Part shown: one piece after another, positions 51,148 to 51,150 of the stretch | Layout of the letters: each line of letters begins with the position of its first letter | How positions within the stretch are numbered: position 1 is the first letter of the stretch | NCBI GenBank assembly: GCA_029238255.1 | Contig: JAQWGK010000015.1 | Coordinates: 1-51,150, forward strand | Reading direction: 5' to 3' | Length of the DNA: 51,150 bases | Origin: Porticoccaceae bacterium | Lineage (GTDB): Bacteria; Pseudomonadota; Gammaproteobacteria; Pseudomonadales; Porticoccaceae | Made by a program: the position numbers and the translations under genes | The notes under the pieces: generated by a model | What the model was told of the DNA's origin: nothing | What the model saw: the letters and a program-made list of their open reading frames with translations, nothing else | Databases searched by the model: none

Positions 51148-51150
51148 TTA

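Overview
The window reads as a chromosomal segment of a free-living, aerobic, probably marine gammaproteobacterium. GC content is roughly 50% by eye. The gene content (rmf, rlmKL, a 180-kDa NAD-dependent glutamate dehydrogenase, pepN, queD, and the block hslVU - DUF971 - ubiE-ubiJ-ubiB - hisI-hisE - tatABC) is the arrangement known from Pseudomonas, Cellvibrionales and SAR92-like lineages. That placement is an inference from gene order and protein resemblance; no search was run. No phage, integrase, transposase or CRISPR locus is visible.

Layout. 1-34: the first codons of thrS (minus strand). 215-3352: a UPF0178 protein, a 21-bp tandem array, a glutaredoxin-like protein and rlmKL. 3569-8868: rmf with a structured 3' UTR, then the large gdhB. 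9071-17031: a MoxR / DUF58 / DUF4381 / BatA / BatB-BatC / BatD operon, tightly overlapped, with an orphan ParA ATPase at its end. 17044-22428: a 41-bp repeat array, an alpha/beta hydrolase, pepN, DUF2797 and YeaC. 22432-27626: a rhomboid protease, NAD kinase, a shikimate-kinase-like protein, an aromatic/aspartate aminotransferase, an esterase and an SDR. 27776-28981: a single gene with its own terminator that looks like an alpha-helical pore-forming toxin of the HBL/ClyA type. 29322-38086: DUF2459, hslVU behind a sigma32-like promoter, DUF971, ubiEJB, hisIE and tatABC. 38094-41482: a VOC protein, a DHH phosphoesterase, a DUF962 protein and a double-domain DsbA/HCCA-isomerase-like protein. 41672-46055: TetR, a PQQ/haem alcohol dehydrogenase and a Baeyer-Villiger-type monooxygenase. 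46134-50852: a lytic-transglycosylase-like lipoprotein, purU, cvfB, an orphan acyl carrier protein, an MFS transporter and queD. 50976-51147: tRNA-Val(UAC) and tRNA-Asp(GUC) behind a clear sigma70 promoter.

Functional themes. Ubiquinone synthesis (ubiEJB), Tat export and respiratory oxidation (the PQQ dehydrogenase is predicted to be periplasmic) fit an aerobic respiring cell. HslVU, PepN, the rhomboid and the MoxR-Bat module form a large protein quality-control and envelope-stress component. The TetR/PQQ-ADH/BVMO/isomerase neighbourhood could be an accessory oxidation pathway for alcohols, ketones or aromatics.

The most unusual protein is the orphan pore-forming-toxin-like gene at 27776-28981. 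The most unusual DNA feature is a recurring pattern of short tandem duplications (12-41 bp units) at gene ends, in linkers and in spacers, together with dispersed palindromic repeats, one cluster of which sits between tatA and tatB.
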